Positions 22,915 to 36,900 are shown, numbered from the stretch's first letter. The stretch: 64,000 nucleotides of DNA from Prinsepia uniflora (GCA_032719365.1 CM064868.1:8280235-8344234), one strand, 5' to 3'. Made by a program: numbers and translations. Notes: generated from the letters alone by a model not told the origin.

Positions 22915-24757
22915 AATGGCCTAATGAGTTGAGACTCACTAACTAAACCATCCTTACCCTTTTCTGAATGCTTAATCATTTATAATCAAAAGCTCACAAT
23001 AACACCCAAGTGAAAAACAATTTGTTTTGGTCTAACCTACCAAGGGTAGGCGAGTTGGTGGAGGAGAGATTTGAAATCATACTTAATAAGCCTATGATTG
23101 GCCGTTTAATTCCCTCGTATACTCGAGTACCGATTGAAATTATTTCATTGTAGTCTGCAATGAAACTCCAGATCAAACCTGGCTCATAAAAAAAATGTTT
23201 TGGTCTAGTGGCACTGAGTCTCTACATTATTGGATGACGTCTAAATTAATGTTTGACCAAGGCTTGAAGTATGCAAGCAATCAGAAAGCGAATGTGTATA
23301 GTGAGGTAGCGAGGACATTAGTCATAAAAGAACAAGACAAAGCCGCCAATAGATACGAAACCTACGTAATAAAACAGTGGATCTCCTCCGTTACTTGATT
23401 TGGTTTGTGACGGTTGTAAGCTTTGGAGGCACGTCTTGCCTGTGTTGTGCATGTACTATGTGAATCAAGTTCAGTACTTAGCTTGTGATGTCAAATTATA
23501 AATATTGTTCATGTCATGATTGAAGAAGTAACAAATTTAACCAAAGGTAAAGAAGGCGATTTGGGCAAAATCTGAGCTTACCACCATGACCCACTATCGA
23601 AATTCTTATAAAAAGGAACATATTTTTCATAATGAGAATCACTATCTACCACGTCTCTTTATTATTATTCTCATTATCTCTCTAATGTTTATATCCTAAT
23701 ATGTACTATATATAAACACTGTTATATTAACGAGAGTGGTTTTTTTCCGTTGAAGTAGTCTAAATTAAATTAACCATATATATTATTGTGTCTCTCACGG
23801 ATCCTATTGACCTATTTTTGAGTTTAACATACATACGTGTGTGTGCACACCAGTCATGGCTTTTAAAAGCAGCATTGGTTGCCTTCTTTAACGTCCTTTC
23901 CATGTCCTCCTCCTTTTATCGTCAGCTTTCGGCAAGAAAGCTAGCTTTGCCTCACACCGATCGGCATGGCATTTGGATATTCTTTGGATAAACTTATGGT
24001 TTTTGTTCCATAACATTCAATCTTTTTGCTAGACATTTTGTTCTTTAGGAATTTTAAGTAATTTTACATGAAACAAACATATTTTTTATGTTACCTAAAA
24101 ATTATATAATGATACGCGGAGTAATGTGAAATGTCGTGTGTATATAATCTACTTAATTTATTAATTAATAAATAAGATATTATACAAATATATATACCTC
24201 TTCGGTGGATAACATTAACGACAGCACCAACAGGTCCAACACTACTAAGTTAGTACCCATGGATTAATTAATTGCTACTGCATGAAATACTGAATACATA
24301 ACGTGTATTCATTTGATGTTGATGTTTGTGTTTGTCAGATAATACGCATCTCTTGGTACTTCTAAAACCGTTGGATTGAGCAAATCTAAAACCGTTGGAT
24401 TGAACAAATTAAAACAAAATCAAAGGTCGATAACGAACAGAGAAGGGCAATCATAATGAGAAACATAAAATGCAAAAATCACTTCCCATTTGAAGAAGCT
24501 AGGGCGATTAATTGAATAGCTCATGCTTTGAGTTATGGGGATGTAATGTGTATTACTAGTGAACATTACACAATTTCTTTCACTGCTGCTTTGAAACTCA
24601 CAACATTTAGTACAAGCTCACACTCAGGTATTTACAAAGGCAGTTTTAGGGTCACTTACATACGTACAGATAACAGAGATACACAAAGCAAGTAAACATA
24701 TGCATCAACTAAATCATTAGAGGGTACGCTCCAACACTGATCTCCCAGTGAAGTTCT
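22915..24757. other. Intergenic DNA, no gene seen
   Basis: Mostly AT-rich. Open frames of 60-67 codons at 22994-23398 and 23788-23991 have no family resemblance that I recognise. The end near 24600-24757 is probably the 3' UTR of the aspartic protease gene on the minus strand. Confidence 0.5.
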
Positions 24758-27700
24758 TTATGCGGCCTCTGCAAATCCAACTCTCATATTACCATAATCA
24801 AAGACCGTATGGTACCGCCCCATGAACACATCCCCCAGGATCCTGCATATAATTGAATCGAAACCATCTATATATAAAAAAAGCAGGACAAACAATACGA
24901 AATTAAGAACCATGTTGAATAATACGATCATACCAGATAGGTCCCCGGGGAGGAGGGATGTCCAAACCAGTGAACCCACTTATGCACTGAGCTTGAGAAC
25001 CCTCACCTACCTTAAGTATGTACTGCTCAAACAAACACAAAAATTAGCATCATTAAGTGATAAAGTATTCAACTTTGGGCATTTGATTCCATTTACTTGC
25101 AATTACACTCTTAAATCCACAGGAAAAGCATTACAATGTGTCATGAATGAAACATACAGCTAAGGATAAGTTGGGGATGCTGTCATACCTCCTCTGGGCG
25201 GAGCTTAAAAACTTTACCACCGATTGTGAAGGAAACGGGAGGCATGGAAGAAATCTTTCCACAGTCAACGGCAGATTGTCCCAATGGGCTTGGCATTCGA
25301 TCACAAAGCTGCAGCGACATAATATCGTGAGATTTGAAGAGACATAATGCCGCTAAGAAATTATAGTCAAATACTCTGTAACTTTACTTCATTGACGTAG
25401 TTCAAAATACGATCTTGCGTCTGATTCTGGCTAAGCTGGTTTTGCATCCAGACAACTGCCATCTCACAAGCAGAGCACGAAGCATCCTCAAGAATTCCAG
25501 AAGATTTACCATTGTTAATATCGACCACACTCTCAATGCCCATACTATCCAGACAACAAAAAACCAATGTGTCCCGTAAAAACAATAATATATTGGCAAG
25601 CCAAATAAAGCACTGAAAAGAAAAAATGAAGGCAGGCCCAAGAATAATAGTGAAAGAACTTCTTTTGAATGCTGACCTTACGCTACGAGTCCCATCAAAG
25701 GTGCACAATCCAATTTGGGAACAAACCTTTCTTGGTTGGGCCTGTTGGAGAGGATGCAAGCCAAAGTGAATTATGTTCATCTAAGAATCTTAAATGAAAT
25801 TTTGTTTCACAAGATATATCTAAACTACGAATACCATAAATTTTGTTTTTACCTCAGCTATGAGCAACTCCAGCATGGTTTGTCCGTACTGTTGAACAAC
25901 GGCCTTGCATTCCTGACTAACAACACCAACGGCTCCAATGGCCCGATTTATCATGGTGATCACAGCCTGCAAGTAGAGAGAGCAAGAGAGAAATCAATCG
26001 ATAAGGTAATCGTTACTAATGCAGTCAGAAAACAATGCCAAAACATGCAGTTTAATTGTGTGCAGTGATTATTAAAAGAACTCTGAAGTACATTTTCAAG
26101 GTTACCGGGACCCATGCCTGATAAGTCCAGAAGTGAATTAAAGAATTAAAAAACAGAAAATCAAAGTAACAACTCAAATATGGATTGCATACTGTTGGGC
26201 CTGCCAAAAGAGAAGTTCCTGAATCGGCAATTGCAAAACAGCCACCAGCACAGTATCCTGAACAGTATTATGTTAAGTCAGAACAATGGGAAAAATATAC
26301 ATGGCATTCATGTCTTTCCCTCTCCAGGTAAAAACACAAGCATCAGTGCAAACATTGATTCTATTACCAGGTCATTTTATTGAACTAAACTGCTTTAGAC
26401 AACAAGAGGGAACATACCAGTTGGTTTACCACCAATAAGAACATCACCCATGTCGAACTACCAAAAGGAGACAGAGACATAAGCAGGGAATTGGAAAAAT
26501 ACAAGGTAGCATCTTCTAAAGAGAAAGATAAATGTTTCCGTGCCAACCTGCCAGTAGCCTCTCTTCGTTACAGGAACATATGTATGCTTTCCCTTGAAGT
26601 GTTTTGGATCAACTCCGCCAAACACAATTTCACCTCCTTGTTCTTCTTTTACATTACGATTGAGCCAAAAGGAAAAAACTGGTTCCTTGATAAGACCTTG
26701 CTTAATCATGTTGTACCTGAAAGAAATTCATGTGTCTCATCACAAATACTGAATTCTGAACTATTCATTCATATATTTGTCTGGTAAAAAATGATCGATC
26801 AAAGGTACAAACGCATACCACACTGGAACAGCACCTCCAACTGCAATCTCTTGAAATCCAAGTCCTAACAAACCATCAAACCTGGCAGCCAAAAATGTGA
26901 CACCGGGCTCACTAGTTGCTTCGATGAAGTCCTGATGATGTACAACCAGTAATGATTACAGATAAATGGAAACTCTGGACTTGGAGAGACAAGGGTAGAA
27001 TGTGGAAAATGCAATTATGACTACCTGGCCTTTAACAACAAGGTCCCCAACTTTAACATCGTCTCTACTAAAGAAGCCTGAAATGGATCCAGTACCATAC
27101 TGGATTGCAGCAGCAGTCCCTGCACATCAGCAGACAAATGTTACAGTACACCATTAAAACAAAAAAATTGCGGCATTCTAAATAAGACGTAATTTAGAAA
27201 CCATAATGGTGGTTTACAGAAAACATACCATTTCTCTTGTATGTTCTTGATTGGCCTGAACTATACCTGGTATGGAAGTAGCAAGCAAGCTGCGCAAAAA
27301 TTCAAAAATTCAAAACCTCAAAACGATGATCCTTTCGCCTCAAATCAATAATTCTAAACATATCCAAAAAGTTCGTGGCTTTGTTAAACAGGAGAAAAGT
27401 GTAAATGGTTTGGGTAAAGCTCACCGAGAAAAAACACTTGGATGATGGAACCCACACGTTGGAGCTTCCTGTGTCGAAAATTACAGTGAACTTCTGAGGG
27501 GGAGTACCAATACCAATCTCACCATAGTACTGAGCATCCAAGTAGTTCTTCAATGAGACAATATCAACATTCCCCGAGTCTCCGAGATTAGCGCCAAGAT
27601 TGTATTTTCTCAAAGAAGCTCTCAAAGCTTCCCCATTATTTGATTCAAGCTGAGCAGCAACATGGTTGTTTGAATCCAATTTCACCTTTTTGAGTCCAAT

Positions 27701-27787
27701 CCTAAGAAACCCATCATTGGGTGAAGATGAAGCCAGAGAAAACAACAAGCTCGAAAGGAACAGAACCACTTTGAAGCTGGTTCCCAT
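24758..27787 (-). CDS. Vacuolar aspartic protease with saposin-like insert (phytepsin type)
   Basis: Thirteen coding exons: 27425-27787, 27229-27289, 27025-27119, 26819-26931, 26548-26716, 26418-26457, 26193-26257, 25853-25966, 25677-25741, 25388-25544, 25189-25308, 24934-25022 and 24758-24842. All junctions are GT-AG and phases agree, giving 511 residues, the normal length for plant A1 proteases. The protein has a signal peptide (about 1-21) and a propeptide. The first catalytic motif is DTGSSNVWVPSS (Asp105) and the second is DSGTS (Asp292). A plant-specific saposin-like insert of about 100 residues follows (about 305-425), with paired Cys such as CSQIGLC and CSACEMAVVW. The protein ends VGFAEAA, the usual vacuolar-type end. 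The family cleaves proteins at acid pH in the vacuole; the insert binds membranes and helps sorting. The start is MGTSF because a 5' UTR intron ends just before it; an upstream in-frame ATG at 27808 lies within that intron. Confidence 0.95.
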
Positions 27788-27792
27788 ATTGC

Positions 27793-28131
27793 CTACAAGC
27801 TCACACATTTAAGCAATCAATGAAAAATCCGACTTAGAAACATAAAAAATCACGTTCAAATCAAAGATATTACAAGTACAAAATTTCACTCTAACATTTT
27901 TCTATTTAACAAAAGCTTCTTCTTTTAAACGTGCATTTCGTTTTCTCGTGAAAACCCTTGATCAAAAATTCAAAACTCAAACTAAAAATCACCATACATT
28001 TCAAGTTTTACGTGTCAACCCAAAAAAATAGATTAAACATACAAATTACAATGTTCTAACTTGCAGAATGAATAAGCACTTAAGCAAATAATCGGAAGAA
28101 TTAAATTATGGAGAGAAAAACAAAAACTCAC
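27793..28131 (-). other. 5' UTR intron of the aspartic protease gene
   Basis: On the minus strand a donor, AGTCG|GTGAGTTT, at 28131 pairs with an acceptor, TTGTAG|GCAATATGG, at 27793, five bases before the start codon. The leader exon (about 28132-28200) is rich in GCTGCTGCT. Leader introns are known in plant aspartic protease genes. Confidence 0.7.
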
Positions 28132-28200
28132 CGACTATCAGGCTTTCAGCAGCAGCAGCACATAAAAGAGAGGGGGGGAGAGAGCTAGAGAGAGGAAAGC

Positions 28201-28692
28201 TGGTGAAGAAACACGGCCACAAAGTGGCTTTTAAAATTAGGGAAAACATAGAGGGTGGGACCCAGCTAAGCTCACACCTATTTCATTCCGATTGCCTCGT
28301 GATCTGATCCGTTCGTTGTTTTGCTCTTAACGGTCGATAATTCTGGAATACTTTTGGTGTGAGGGCACGATGGTCTCGTTTCCTGGACTTCTTAAAAATG
28401 GACGGTGCTGATGTGGTTAGGGAAGATCAGAGGGTGTGGCGGTGAGGGGGGCTCAGTGGGATGAGGATGCGTTTGGATATACGCTAGGAAAACGACGCGG
28501 GAATTTAGTGTTGGCGTTGCAACTGATTGCTGATGTGTCCTTGAAGCTACAGGTACGTATGCGTTTTTTATAATTTTGCGTTTTTTATAATTTTGGATGG
28601 CTTCATCACGCGACACCTCCTCGTCTTTCTCGCGCCCATGGGAATCAATGTCATCACCAATGCTTAACTCGTGACCCAGTATTAATAATCGT
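28201..28692. other. Promoter of the aspartic protease and adjoining DNA
   Basis: No gene can be supported. There is a 17-bp tandem repeat (tgcgttttttataattt twice, about 28560-28594). A minus-strand open frame (28392-28706) contains a charged stretch but no known family. Confidence 0.45.
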
Positions 28693-31600
28693 TGATAGTG
28701 TCCCAAATTCCTCGGGATTAGCGTGGGACTGCCTGCTTCCGTCTGACATGAAGTGTCAGACCAGGGATAATTTCATCTCTGGCCCTCGCCGGGCTATTAG
28801 AGTGCGCCGGATCATAGACGGAGGAATGTGATGTCTCGTCTCTACTACAGCCTGCATCCTCGATCAACCTGAAGGGCATTAAAACACGAAAACTGTGAGT
28901 GGACAAAAGAATAATTTCATTTAAAAACCCTTTTCCGCATAAATACATTTATGCGCTTCATAAATACATACGCATGCATTAGAAAACCGTTTAGTAAAAC
29001 ATTCACAAAATCCTTTGAAAACCTTTTCTTAAAACCGTTCAAGGATTCATGTCCGACCCCATAAACCGTCATGACCCACAAATCCATTTGGGTCCTCGAC
29101 CCGAAATCACAAACTTACCAAACATGGGAACTCAGCCCCAAATCATGTCACGTGGGTCTCAGCCCAAAACTGTTCTCGGTGAAATACCAAAACATGTCAT
29201 ATGGGGTCTCCGCCCCAAAACCAGTTCCAAAATACCACGTACGGGGTCTCTGCCCCAAATCACTTTCTCAATCATAAAATACAGGGCCACCACCCTAAAA
29301 CCACTTTCTGTAAAACCATATACGTACTCGTACGTATAACCCATCCTAGGCACTTCCGAAGAAGATGCCTACTCGGGGCACACAGCCCCTAGGGATCACA
29401 TCCCCGATATAGTCACGATATCGAATCTCTAAACTAGTGTGCACACTACTCGGGGTCTCACTCCGAGTCTTCTCCTAGGAATCTCCATCTGGGAGGTTCA
29501 ATCATTGGATCTAGTCCGAGCTCTCTCTCTGGATCTAATCCACACATCTCACCGGAATCTGGTCCGGGACCACATTATAAGTAACCACCACTCTTGGAAC
29601 GTGATTCCTATGGGGATACCTACTCTGGTCTGTAGATTGTGAATCTCCATGTCGACGCTGGAGAAGACCATATAATCATATGGAGGGTTTCATTCATCGT
29701 TTTCAAAACTTTCTTTCTTTCTCAAATCAAATCCATTTTACAGGCCTCAGCCTAAATCCACAGTTCAATAGGGCCTCATGCTCGGATTCTCATTTCATAA
29801 ACCGAACTGGGACTCAAGTTCGATAACACGAATAACTGGGCCCTAGGCCCGAATCACAACTCAACAGGACCTCAAGTCTGATTTCACAACCAACGGGGCC
29901 TTAAGCCCGAAATCTCAACTAAATGGGTCTCAGGCCCGATATCATAAATCAATAGGGCATCGAGCTCGATAGTACACCTAACTGGGCCTCAAACCCAAAT
30001 CGAAAACCAACTGGGCCCCCGCCCTGATCGTATCACATAAAAGGACCCTCGGTCCGATTCCCCGTCATATCAAATGGACTCCAAGTCCGAGAGTTTGTAA
30101 ATCAATTGGGTCTCATGCCCAATTTCATATTTCTAAAACCAAATTCCATTTATTAAACCCCCTTAGAAAACGTGATACACAAAGGTATGACATAAAGCCG
30201 AAAACCTCGAAATACGTGCAATTATGTCGATCCTAAGCTACCACAAACAATTGCACTCATGGCAACACAAAATACATATTAAAAGCATTTATAAACATTT
30301 ATGCATGCATCAAAGTCGAAGGAAAGGTCCACTCACTGACCGTCCGAAGCCGCGCCTCGATACGCATGCCCTAACCGTCTCCCGGGTCAAACGTCGCCTC
30401 CGGGATTCCCGAACCTGTCCAAATTAATTTAGAGGGTTACTAATAGCCTCATCACCCTCCCATTAAAGTCCTGTAATTTTCCCGATTTTCTAACTATTTT
30501 TAAAATTGAACTTAAACTTTCGGACGTCCCGAACGATATCGAAACGGTGTCCGATTGACACGAAAACAGTATCAAAATGTTCGTTACATCAAATAGATGA
30601 TTTCACATGTTGGAACCTTCCTCGAAATGCTGGCCACGCACCCTCACGCGCTCAGAGAAGCCCCTGCGCCTAAAGCCCACGCGCCGGGTACTGTTCATCG
30701 TCTTCAAGCTCCAGTCGCCGTGACAGGACCCATCCCAATCCCCCTGGGATTACCGTGGAATGTGCCCTGCTCCCGTCCAACAAGGAGTGTCAGACAAGGG
30801 ATAACCAAGAGCCACTGCCCAACCGGGGCATCCAGAGTGCGCAAGGATCGATGGAGGAGGTGTGCAATGTCCCAGTCTCTGCTGCAATCGCATCCGTGAT
30901 CAACCTGAAGGGCATTAAAACCAAAAGCTGTGAGTGGACAAAAACCAATAAGTTCATCAAATACATTTATAAGACATTTATTCCCTCCAATAAAAACGTA
31001 TGCATGCCACGAAAACCAGTAACCAAAACGTTTGCTCAACCGAGCCATTAGGGCCTTAGCCCAAAAACCGTTAACCAAAAACCAAGTGTGGGAACTCAGC
31101 CCAAAACAGTGGAATACCACAACCATACATATTAAAACCATGTGGGCCACCGCCCAAAGCCATAAATATAAATCCATAAATCCAAAACCATTTAGGGTCC
31201 CTGACCCGACATACCATTTCATAACCAATAATCCATTTTTACCACATAACACATATCCAACCGAAAAGCCATTTCATAGATCCATTAATCCATATTTTAC
31301 CATTACCATCACCAGCATCCCAGATGCTTAGCGTCCCAGACGCTTGACGTCCCTGACGTCATATCTCACGGTTTCATAAGCTACGCGTGCTACCCGGGGT
31401 CTTTCCGGGTCCATATATCTGACATCCTTGATGTCTGACGTCCCAGACTCAATCATAGCAATCCTGCTCCTGAGTCATCATACGGTCCGGCTGCTCCGTA
31501 TGGTGACCCTTCGCAGGCAATGCACCGTGACTTCCCCAGTGTCCTAGACATCTGGAGGAGACCATCATATATCCTTGTATCAAGATGGTATATGGAAAAC

Positions 31601-34600
31601 AGTTTTTATTAATTCATTTCACAACATCACAATGGGCCCTGCCCGAATTTTCCATAAAACAACACATTTCCATTTAGGGTCCCTGACCCGAAACCACATT
31701 TATTAAATATAGGGCCCCTGACCCGAAATCATCATTTTAATCCAACTGCCTCATGCCCGACTTTATGAACCACTGGGCCCACGACCCGATTTATAAACCA
31801 ACTGGGCCCGCAACCCGATTACGTACTCAAATGGACTCCAAGTCCGAGATTTTCAAAACAAGTGGGCCTCAAGCCCGAATTCATCTTTCCCATATAAAAA
31901 CCATTTTATCATATTATTTATTTAACCACAAGCACGCAAAACCACAAATAAACCGTTAATCCCGATATACGTGAAATACGGAAAACACCTCGAAATACGT
32001 GCAACATACCCGAAATCAATACTCACAAATACCATCATAGAAATCATGTATATAAACCATATAACACATTTAAGCATGCATAGGATTTATAAAACTAAAG
32101 TCCACTCACAGACCGGTTTAACGGTATGCCTCGATACGCGTGCCACCGGCCCTCCCGGGCCACACCACTATCACCGGGACTCCCAATCCTGTCTAAATCA
32201 CATTAGAGGGTCACTAACCTCATCATTAACATCCTATCAAAGTCCCGTAATTTTCCCGAATTTTTACTTATTTTTAAACTTAATTTAAAACCTTCGGACA
32301 TCCCGAACAATATCGAGACGGTGTCCGATCGACACAAAACCAATCCCAAAATGTCCGTTACATCGAATAGATTAAAATTCATGTTGACCTTACCTCGAGA
32401 TTCGTGCCCACGCGCCGTCACGCGCCGTCGTGAGTGGATGCACGTGAAACCCACGCGCCTGCTACAGTGTCACCAGCCCAACCCGTATCTCTGGTAAACG
32501 GGTCCAATTTACCCGCGATACAACCCGGTTCAATGTCCATCAATTCAGCCTTAATTCCTTCAATTGAGCATTCAGTTAGTTTCGTTTTAAGTCTAATTTA
32601 AGTTCTGTAAACTCAATTACACGAACACTTACCCAGATTCCATCGATTCCACGATGAACACGAAGAATACTCCGGTCACTGTTCAATCATGGGATTCCTT
32701 CAATGGCTGCAGGTTTCTTCCAATTGATGCATCCAGAAGCATCAATGGACCATGAGGAACAATTCCCCCACATCAATTTCGTCGTTTGATAACTAAATGA
32801 TCACGACACAAGCTCGAACACCGTCCACTGTGCAACCATGGAGTTTCGTCAACCACGACCGTTTTCTTTCAATTGACGAACCCAGAAGCATCGTGGGATC
32901 ATGAGAAGTATTTTCCCCACCTCAATTTCGTCCATCGAAGCCTCCAACTTCACGACTCAAGGTCGAATTTCCTCCTCTGTCACCAAGTGTGATCAGAGCC
33001 AAAACAGCACCAATTCCCTTCGTTCCTTCGACGATTCTGATCGTTGTGATCCCAGGAAGCTGAAGGTAATCTCCAATTCGATCCTCACGGCCTAATTCTT
33101 CCATTTCGAATTTCCCCCCCAATTTTCCCGAAATCCAAAATCCAAAATTCAATACTCTCTCAATCCCTCGTGTTTCCCCTAGTATCCCAATCGATTAGTC
33201 TCTCATTTTTCTCTCAGGAACGGCAGAGGAAGGGAGCCAATTCTCCCAGTTCATCCTCTCCCCAAATTGTGCACGGTTTGAAAGAAAAACAAAGGAAAAG
33301 GATGGAAAATGATGGATAAGGAATGATGATGTTGTAATGATAGTGTTGGGAGGGAAACAAGGAGCTGGAAACAAGGGATGGGTGACACTTGTCACTCATC
33401 CGGAGGTGCACAGTCAACGGCCACTATTCAATATTAGATTATTATCTTAATCCGAGCCTCGGTTCGTTAGTTCGTTTCCTTGACCATAACTTCGTCGTCG
33501 AATCTCCGATTTCGGCATGCCGCCTGTCATTGGATTCGTATTGACGATACCTACGTAACGGTCCTTGGCCCTCGTCCATCGGACCTCCCGGTCAAAAAGT
33601 CAACATTTGGCCCCAAACATGCCAAATTACCAAAATGCCCCTCGACTTCCGAACATCGTAACTTTCTCTACGAATGTCGGAATCGAACGTGCCACCTGTC
33701 TATGAACTCGTGACATCCCGAACTACGTCACGGTCATCGGTCAAAGTCCATTTGACCGCCCGATCAAAAAGTCAACATTTTACCCACGACCAGGGGCAAA
33801 ACGGTCATTTTGCACATTTTGTCCGATTCCGCCCTACTAACCACCGTTCAACTTCACTAATCAAGATTAGTGACTAATCTAATCCCAGAATTCGGGACGG
33901 GTCATTACACGCCGGTCCGGGCCGGTCGGTCCAATCCAACCCCTGCAATTGGACCGGCGTGACCGGTCCAAGCTCCTCCAACCCTCAAATCTCGTCCGTT
34001 TTCCTCCATTTCAATCCTATTGTTTATGTTTTAATCCTAGGAAGCTAAACCAATCAACCAAAACTCCTAAAACCTTCAAAACCCGACCCGTTCACATTGA
34101 ATCCCACGGTTCAATTTTCCCAATCGTCCCCTGGGCTGAACAACCCTTCACCGCTGTCCAAACTGCCCTCTACACTCTCTTATAACCTCAATAAACCCCA
34201 TCTAATCACTAGAATTCAGCCCTAACACCTAAAACCCGAAAATGAAATTTTGAAGGTAAAATTTTTACCTTCGCAGGTCCACGGCCACCGTGCACGGCAG
34301 CCCCCGATCTTGCCACCATCCAGTCCGTTCTGGTCTCCTCTTCCTCTTTCCTTCATGGTCCATGCTCATTGGAGAGGTTTGATGGATGTTTGTGGGGGAT
34401 GGGTTACACGGGTTAAGGGTTTGGGAATGGTTTGGATGAATGAAACAGATAAGGGAGGTGGATGCATGAATGTGGACTGGTGGCCAGTGGATGAGTGACA
34501 CTTGTCACTCATCCATTGGTTGCCTCAAAAGCTGGGCCCACTAGAGAAAAAACTCCCATTTTTGTCTCGTAAAACGTGTCGTTATGAATAGTACCTTAGA

Positions 34601-34864
34601 ACTTCCGTGAACCGTAATTTCGCCGACGAACGTCCGAATTCGATGTGCCGCCTGTCTACGAACTCGTGACGTCACGAACTACGTCACGGTCGTCGATCAA
34701 AGTCCGTTTGACCGTCCGAATGAAAAGTCAACGATTTTCCCATTCCAAGGGCAAAATCGTCATTTCGCCCGAACGTTCGCTAATCCTCGTCTAATCTCTG
34801 ATTAGCCCTGCTAATCTGTCATTAATTCGTAATTAATCCCGTTAATTCGGGACGGGTCGTTACA
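28693..34864 (-). mobile_element. Solo LTR (LARD/gypsy-related), interrupted by a second solo LTR
   Basis: Starts near 28693 (TGATAG...), runs to 30720, and resumes at 33915 to end GGGTCGTTACA at 34864. Without the inserted element it is about 2.97 kb, the size of related LTRs nearby. In LTR direction (minus) it begins TGTAACGACCCGTCCC. No internal region or primer site adjoins it, so it is a solo LTR. No matching 5-bp target duplication was found, so the left end could be truncated. Inside, at 28895-28904 and 30327-30336, are the GTGAGTGGAC/GTCCACTCAC motifs. Between them (about 29060-30150) lies an array of short GGGCC...GGCCC hairpins. Confidence 0.7.
30721..33909 (-). mobile_element. Nested solo LTR, 3.2 kb
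   Basis: TGACAGGACCC...GGGTCATTACA, flanked by perfect 5-bp duplications CGCCG at 30716-30720 and 33910-33914. It interrupts the LTR that starts at 28693. It carries the same landmarks: GTGAGTGGAC at 30930-30939, GTCCACTCAC at 32100-32109, a hairpin array between them (about 31060-31880), and TGACGTCA-like modules near its right end. No coding region. Confidence 0.9.
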
Positions 34865-35002
34865 AGGTATGCATGGGGGAGTGCTCATTTTTATGCAATC
34901 CGAACATCATTTTAATTTTATTTTAGCTGGTTTGGATCTTTTGAATCATTTAGAATCATGTTTTTTTTATAAGGATATTAAAGAAATGACCATATATTTT
35001 AA

Positions 35003-35510
35003 TAAGGGTGTCAATTTTTGATACGACTCGAAATTCGCAAGAGATTTATACTGGTTAACCCGCACGATTAAAATTTCGGGTCATTTTCGGATCAATCCAT
35101 TATGACCCGTTTAATAAACGGGTGAGTTTCGGGTTAACCTATTAATCCATATAATGACCTATTTAACCCGTTTAAGAAATAGGTAAATTTCGGGTTAACA
35201 GATTAACCCGTATATTAACTGATATATTAACCAATTTAATAAACGTGTCATTACTAACCCATATATCTACATATTTACCTACATAAATGGGTTAAACGGG
35301 TCAAACAGGTCATAAGTTAATTAGGTTTTAAGTACGGCCTATTTATTAAATGGATTACACGGGTTACGTGGGTCATTAACATGTAGGATTCAGGTTAGAT
35401 ATTCTTAACACAATTATTAAACGAGTCAAATTCGAGTTAGACATAAATGGGTAAAATAGAATTCATGACACGATACGAACCTAACACGACACGACTTATT
35501 AACACCCCTA
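35003..35510. mobile_element. Non-autonomous hAT-type MITE, copy 2
   Basis: Left end TAAGGGTGTCAA, right end TTAACACCCCTA. Flanks TATTTTAA (34995-35002) and AATTTTAA (35511-35518) match at 7 of 8 bases. Length 508 bp. The interior shares the degenerate 'gggttaacccgtttaataaacggg' repeats and the ACACGACACGACTTATT subterminal sequence with the copy at 1669-2189. Confidence 0.75.
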
Positions 35511-35518
35511 AATTTTAA

Positions 35519-36559
35519 GCCCTAATCTCATCTGCTATTAATGTTTTTTCTATATTACCCACTTAACAGTAAAAAAGAAACAATAACGAAATCGTGACAT
35601 GAATATTCTGTCTTTCAAGAAAGTGACATCATCGAATTTGGATAAATAAGGAAAGTTAACATATTTGTGGTGCGGGAGTGATTGGATATGAAATCGCCCA
35701 AAGTTGCCTAAAAGCAAAAGTCATTGGTGAGTGCACGAAAGAACAGAGTCATCTTAAAGGCTAGTCTTCCTTCTTTTTCAAAATTTTTATTTTATTTTGG
35801 TCCCTCTTTTATCATATATGACCACGTAAAAGTGACCACGCAAGAATAGTTAGGCCTTATTTTATAAGGAAATGTGACTAGTATTGATAATTTTATAATA
35901 TTCTTAACTTATTTTTATTAAGGAATTATTTTTTTTATATATTGAACGATCGTATACATATTGGTATGGGCCAATTTGTGCTCCTATAGAACACTAACAC
36001 TAAGATAAGGTTGATATCGAGTCAAGAAAATTCTGTACGCTCTCTGAAAATCATAGAAAACATTTATTAAGATTCGAACACGAAATTTAAAAGCAACCAA
36101 ACTAGTACTTGAACAATTAGACCACCATTATACACATATCTACTCTAAAGTTTGACATTTGTTATGGGCTAGAAAAGATGTCCATTTTCATTGGCTGGTT
36201 AATAACTTAATGAGCAAACAATATTTTGTCACTATGTAGTTTACACTCAATTATAAGGTTATACTTAATGTTTAAAATCTTTCAATTTATACCCTCAACT
36301 AGGTAAATACTACAAGTGTGTCCCTTTAATTTGAAATCACCTACTGTTGGAGGGAAAATTAGACATAAATAAATCCACAATGTCTTCCAATTAAACCCTA
36401 ATTTCCAAATCGACATTACAATCTTAGCGCCAAACCATTTTTCCTTTTTATTTTTCTCATTCTCTCCATCGCCTTCCTCGCTCACTAGCAGGACTCTCTC
36501 GCTTTCCTCGCTTGCTCGCTCTTCATTCCCGTTTTTATTTTTTTAATTCTCCGTAGCAG
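35519..36559. other. AT-rich intergenic DNA, no gene seen
   Basis: Low-complexity AT-rich sequence between the MITE and the decayed gypsy LTR. The 67-codon minus-strand frame at 36282-36485 has no recognisable domain. Confidence 0.5.
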
Positions 36560-36900
36560 TCTGAAACATTAGAAAATGTATTCTGGAAACTTTTAATGTA
36601 AATTGACCATTTTACCTTAATGGTGTTTAAGTTGACTTTTAATTCAAATTGTCAGTTGAATTTTTCATGAGTACCATTGTGTAAGTCTCAGAGTCCTGAG
36701 TCCGTAGACAGGTAGCACGAAGGAATCAGAGATCGAATGAACGTGCTATGGGTTTAGAACTGTTAGGGATATTTTGATAATTATTTGGCAAAAGATGGCA
36801 TTTTGAAAATTTCACAAGGGTGATTTTTGTGAATTCATACTTATCACCTTTTCCTTTTATTCTTTTGGGGTTGATGAACCGACATAGGGGGTTGGGTGAA

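Noticed and set aside
22994..23398. Possible SINE or small gene, with a weak tRNA A-box-like word near 23045
   Set aside because: The B-box is poor, no poly-A tail or flanking duplication was found, and the two frames have no recognisable family.
29049..30430. Open frames with repeated Pro/Lys/Pro patterns that could suggest a repetitive protein
   Set aside because: They come from the hairpin array in a solo LTR; frames differ between units and no start or splice context is shared.
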